Source: Zeus faber (Eukaryota > Chordata > Actinopteri > Zeiformes > Zeidae). Taken from it: DNA of 64,000 nucleotides. Shown piece after piece: positions 56,154 to 64,000 of this stretch. How positions within the stretch are numbered: position 1 is the stretch's first letter; every line of letters begins with the position of its first letter. Under the pieces are notes generated by a model that worked only from the letters and a program-made list of their open reading frames with translations, did not search any database and was not told the origin of the DNA. The position numbers and the translations under genes were made by a program. The stretch spans positions 24,690,879-24,754,878 of the forward strand of contig OY482848.1 in the NCBI GenBank assembly GCA_960531495.1. Direction: 5' to 3'.

Positions 56154-56762
56154 GATGTCGACACATCAGTTCTACATAAGATCTGATAGGCTGCAGGACC
56201 GAGGAAGGTCAACTGGAGCTACTGAAACTGCAGCCACCCACCAGGTTATCAACGCAGGTTGGATTCCGGTGGTACCTCAGTGAAAATTGAGCGGTAAAAT
56301 GTCCATTTGTGGTGTAAAGGCCGATTTACAAAAAAAACCCACCTACGGTCCAAGTGTAGGATGTGGTGAGCGCCGGTGGTTACGTGCACCTCTCGTAAAA
56401 AAAAGTTGAATTAGGCGTAGGGCTATGCAGGAATGCAAGCGCTGTGGATTTCCTTTGCATTTGACTCTATAGCAATTAAAATTAAACTTTAATACAAAGA
56501 TTGAGAATTTATATGGCACTGCGCTCACCACCGCCAACACCACTACCGGTGTAGTTAATGCTGAGGTCAGATAAAAGAACACGTCATTTAAATCCCACGG
56601 CTATTTAGTTGTGATTTTGAAATGTCAATATTTGTACATAGTTATTTCAAACTTTAGTACGAAATTAAATACCTCATTGTAAATGGCCTCCTGCAGCCCA
56701 CCTGCAGTACCTTCACCGCCCACCAGGGGCTGCAGCCTACACTTTGAGCAGAAAAAGAAAAC

Positions 56763-57171
56763 AGAAACAGTCTTTAATTGTCACACGACACTCCACAACA
56801 CATGCTTGCACACACACACATGCTTGATGGTGGCCGGTGAAATGGCTCCTCTGCTTTTGACCCATCCTGGCTTGTCCTTCCTCCGGGGGCACAGCCAGGA
56901 GCAGTGGGCAGCGTACGTGGACGCGCCCGGGGACAAGTGTCCATCGCTGGTCAGACGATGATGGGTGCATGTTTTTGGTGGGGGTCCTTACTGACGTGAG
57001 GTGGAGGAAACCCCATGTGAGCACGGGGAGAACATGCAAACTCCACACAGAAAGGCTCCTATTTGGGAGATAACCCACCGGAGCACGGCGCCGACAGCGC
57101 CCCAGGCGGGAATCGAACCCAGGACCTTCTTGCTGTGAGGCAGCAGTGCAATGCACTGCGCCACCGTGCCA
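56763..57171 (-). mobile_element. tRNA-derived SINE, copy 2 (longest)
   Basis: Reading minus from 57171: TGGCACGGTGGCGCAGTGCA (A-box-like), then GGTCCTGGGTTCGATTCCCG (B box), then GTGTGGAGTTTGCATGTTCT and GACCAGCGATGGACACTTGT, then GGAAGGACAAGCCAGGATGG, and the tail GTGACAATTAAAGAC. This is the most complete of the three copies. Confidence 0.85.
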
Positions 57172-57893
57172 CAACTCTGGTCTAGAGAATTTTTACCGAA
57201 ACACACCTATGCTGATCACTTCTGTATTCAGCAGACTAACCAAATTGAGTCCATGGCTTCCCAACTCAAACTGTGTTTTAAATAGACAATGACAGACCCG
57301 AATGAAGGAAGCATTAGCATTACAGCATTAGTCATGTATGTATATGTATGTGACGAATAAACCCCTTGAATGTATTTAATCCATCAAATGAAGGCATTCC
57401 TTTGACCGACCCAGACAGAACTGGGGGAAGCAAGTAAAGACGAAATACAGATGAGTCGAGTTAAATCTATTGGCGATCGATGCACCGCAGCGATCGCGAT
57501 TGGAATTTTTCACCATCGCCCAAGCCAACCTCATAATAGACATAACAGCCTTGAAATAGATGTATGCCTATGCTTGCCCTACCCTTATTTTCCAAATTCT
57601 ATTTCAAAAGGTGGACGCAGCCAAAACTCTTTTAATCCCCGGATGGAAATTTAATTCACCCCCAACGGGAAGAGGGCCGTCCTTTCATTTCATTTCAAAT
57701 TGAAGTTACCATCCTATATTATCTATTAGGTAAATGTACACATTTTACTTGGGTCTCATTGTCCTTGGACGTTCATTCCAAAAACCCTGACATAAGTTGA
57801 CCATCACAAAAGAAAAAAAAAACAAAAAACCCAACATGAAGTAAGCAACTATTTTTTCCCATCATGTTGAATCTCAAATCGCATCCCGATCCG

Positions 57894-58135
57894 GTTTCCT
57901 CCACCTACCATCAGTAAGGACACCCACCAAAAACATGCAGACATCATCGTCTGACCAGCGATGGACACTCGTCACCAGGTCCCCGGGTGCGTCCACGTAT
58001 GCTGCCCACTGCTCCTGGCTGTGCCCCCGGAGGAAGGACAAGCCAGGATGGGTTAAATGCAGAGGAACCATTTCACCGGCCACCATCCAAAAGCATGTGC
58101 GTGCGTGTGCATGTGTTGCGTGACAATTAAAGATC
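57894..58135 (+). mobile_element. tRNA-derived SINE, copy 3 (5' truncated)
   Basis: Begins in the family body at TTTCCTCCACCTACC and continues through GACCAGCGATGGACACTCGT, GGAAGGACAAGCCAGGATGG and TTTCACCGGCCACCATC to GTGACAATTAAAGATC. The tRNA head is missing, as expected from 5' truncation. It lies about 720 bases from copy 2, inverted with respect to it. Confidence 0.85.
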
Positions 58136-58273
58136 TCTCTAAACTATTAGGGTTCATTTAAGTCTCAGAAAAACACTCTTACTCAATAATTATTATTTTG
58201 TTGTCTTGTTTTCGGAATTAAAAAAAAAAAAAAAAAAAAAAAAGGAAACCAGGCATAAATACACTTGTAAATA

Positions 58274-58279
58274 TTTAAT
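58274..58279 (-). terminator. possible smc2 polyadenylation signal
   Basis: ATTAAA on the minus strand about 100 bases after the smc2 stop; no AATAAA is closer. Confidence 0.35.
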
Positions 58280-58377
58280 AAACAGTATGGAAAAATAAAG
58301 CCTTGAGCGTTACATTGCTTCTGGGCAGTGGCAGTAAAAAGAGATAAAAACACGGTAAGATCGTCTCCTCCACGGTT

Positions 58378-63903
<5,526 letters not shown>

Positions 63904-64000
63904 CTGCACAAGCACACATTTAATGGCCCAATAGCCATGCAAGACGACTCAAGTAGGTTTGAATGCTCGTGAGAAACATACTTTGATTAACTTGAACTAA
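63904..64000 (-). other. smc2 intron reaching the right edge
   Basis: Sequence upstream of the acceptor at 63904 (cttgtgcag). The exons for the SMC2 N-terminal ATPase half, first coiled coil and hinge are beyond the window. Confidence 0.8.

Larger units (their letters stand above)
53149..58377. other. ecpas-smc2 convergent intergenic interval
   Basis: Holds the two candidate ecpas poly(A) signals, a terminal-repeat element with an enclosed DIRS fragment (54.4-56.15 kb), two SINE copies in opposite orientation (56763-57171 minus, 57894-58135 plus), an A run at 58220-58243 and the smc2 3' UTR. The remaining sequence (56.2-56.7 kb, 57.2-57.9 kb) shows nothing I can name. Confidence 0.6.

Overview
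The window looks like a piece of a teleost (ray-finned fish) genome. It holds three vertebrate housekeeping or chromatin genes with many short introns, very long (GT)n/(CA)n microsatellites, tRNA-headed SINEs, Tc1/mariner, hAT and other small DNA elements of fish type, and a DIRS-like retrotransposon fragment. I identified the genes from remembered family sequences and by checking that splice phases agree from exon to exon; no database search was run.

Layout. (1) About 3.2-17.6 kb, minus strand: kdm4c, a JmjN/JmjC histone lysine demethylase. Eleven coding exons are visible, covering the start codon, JmjN, the whole JmjC domain and a very long acidic linker; the PHD and Tudor exons lie beyond the left edge. 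A DD37E Tc1-type transposon sits in its 5.5 kb intron. (2) 17.6-24.1 kb: non-coding interval with the presumed kdm4c promoter (GC-rich, triplet repeats near 19.35 kb), a Tigger-like MITE, palindromes and a SINE. (3) 24.1-53.1 kb, plus strand: ecpas (ECM29, KIAA0368), the HEAT-repeat proteasome adaptor. It is complete: 49 exons whose phases all agree, giving 1842 codons plus stop (the human protein is about 1845 aa). Its introns carry a hAT transposase relic, a 1.2 kb hAT-like element with a perfect 8 bp target duplication, another MITE, a minisatellite and several long microsatellites. (4) 53.1-58.4 kb: convergent intergenic interval with a terminal-inverted-repeat element that appears to enclose a DIRS gag-like fragment, and two oppositely oriented SINEs. 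(5) 58.4-63.9 kb and beyond, minus strand: the 3' part of smc2, the condensin ATPase (nine exons: distal coiled coil, ABC signature, Walker B, C-terminus).

The genes do not form a pathway. They are linked genes whose human orthologues are all on chromosome 9. kdm4c and ecpas diverge; ecpas and smc2 converge. I see no new multi-gene system. The most unusual signals are the expanded kdm4c linker with a coding glutamate repeat, the many (TG)n/(CA)n tracts lying against splice sites, and several well-delimited transposon insertions.
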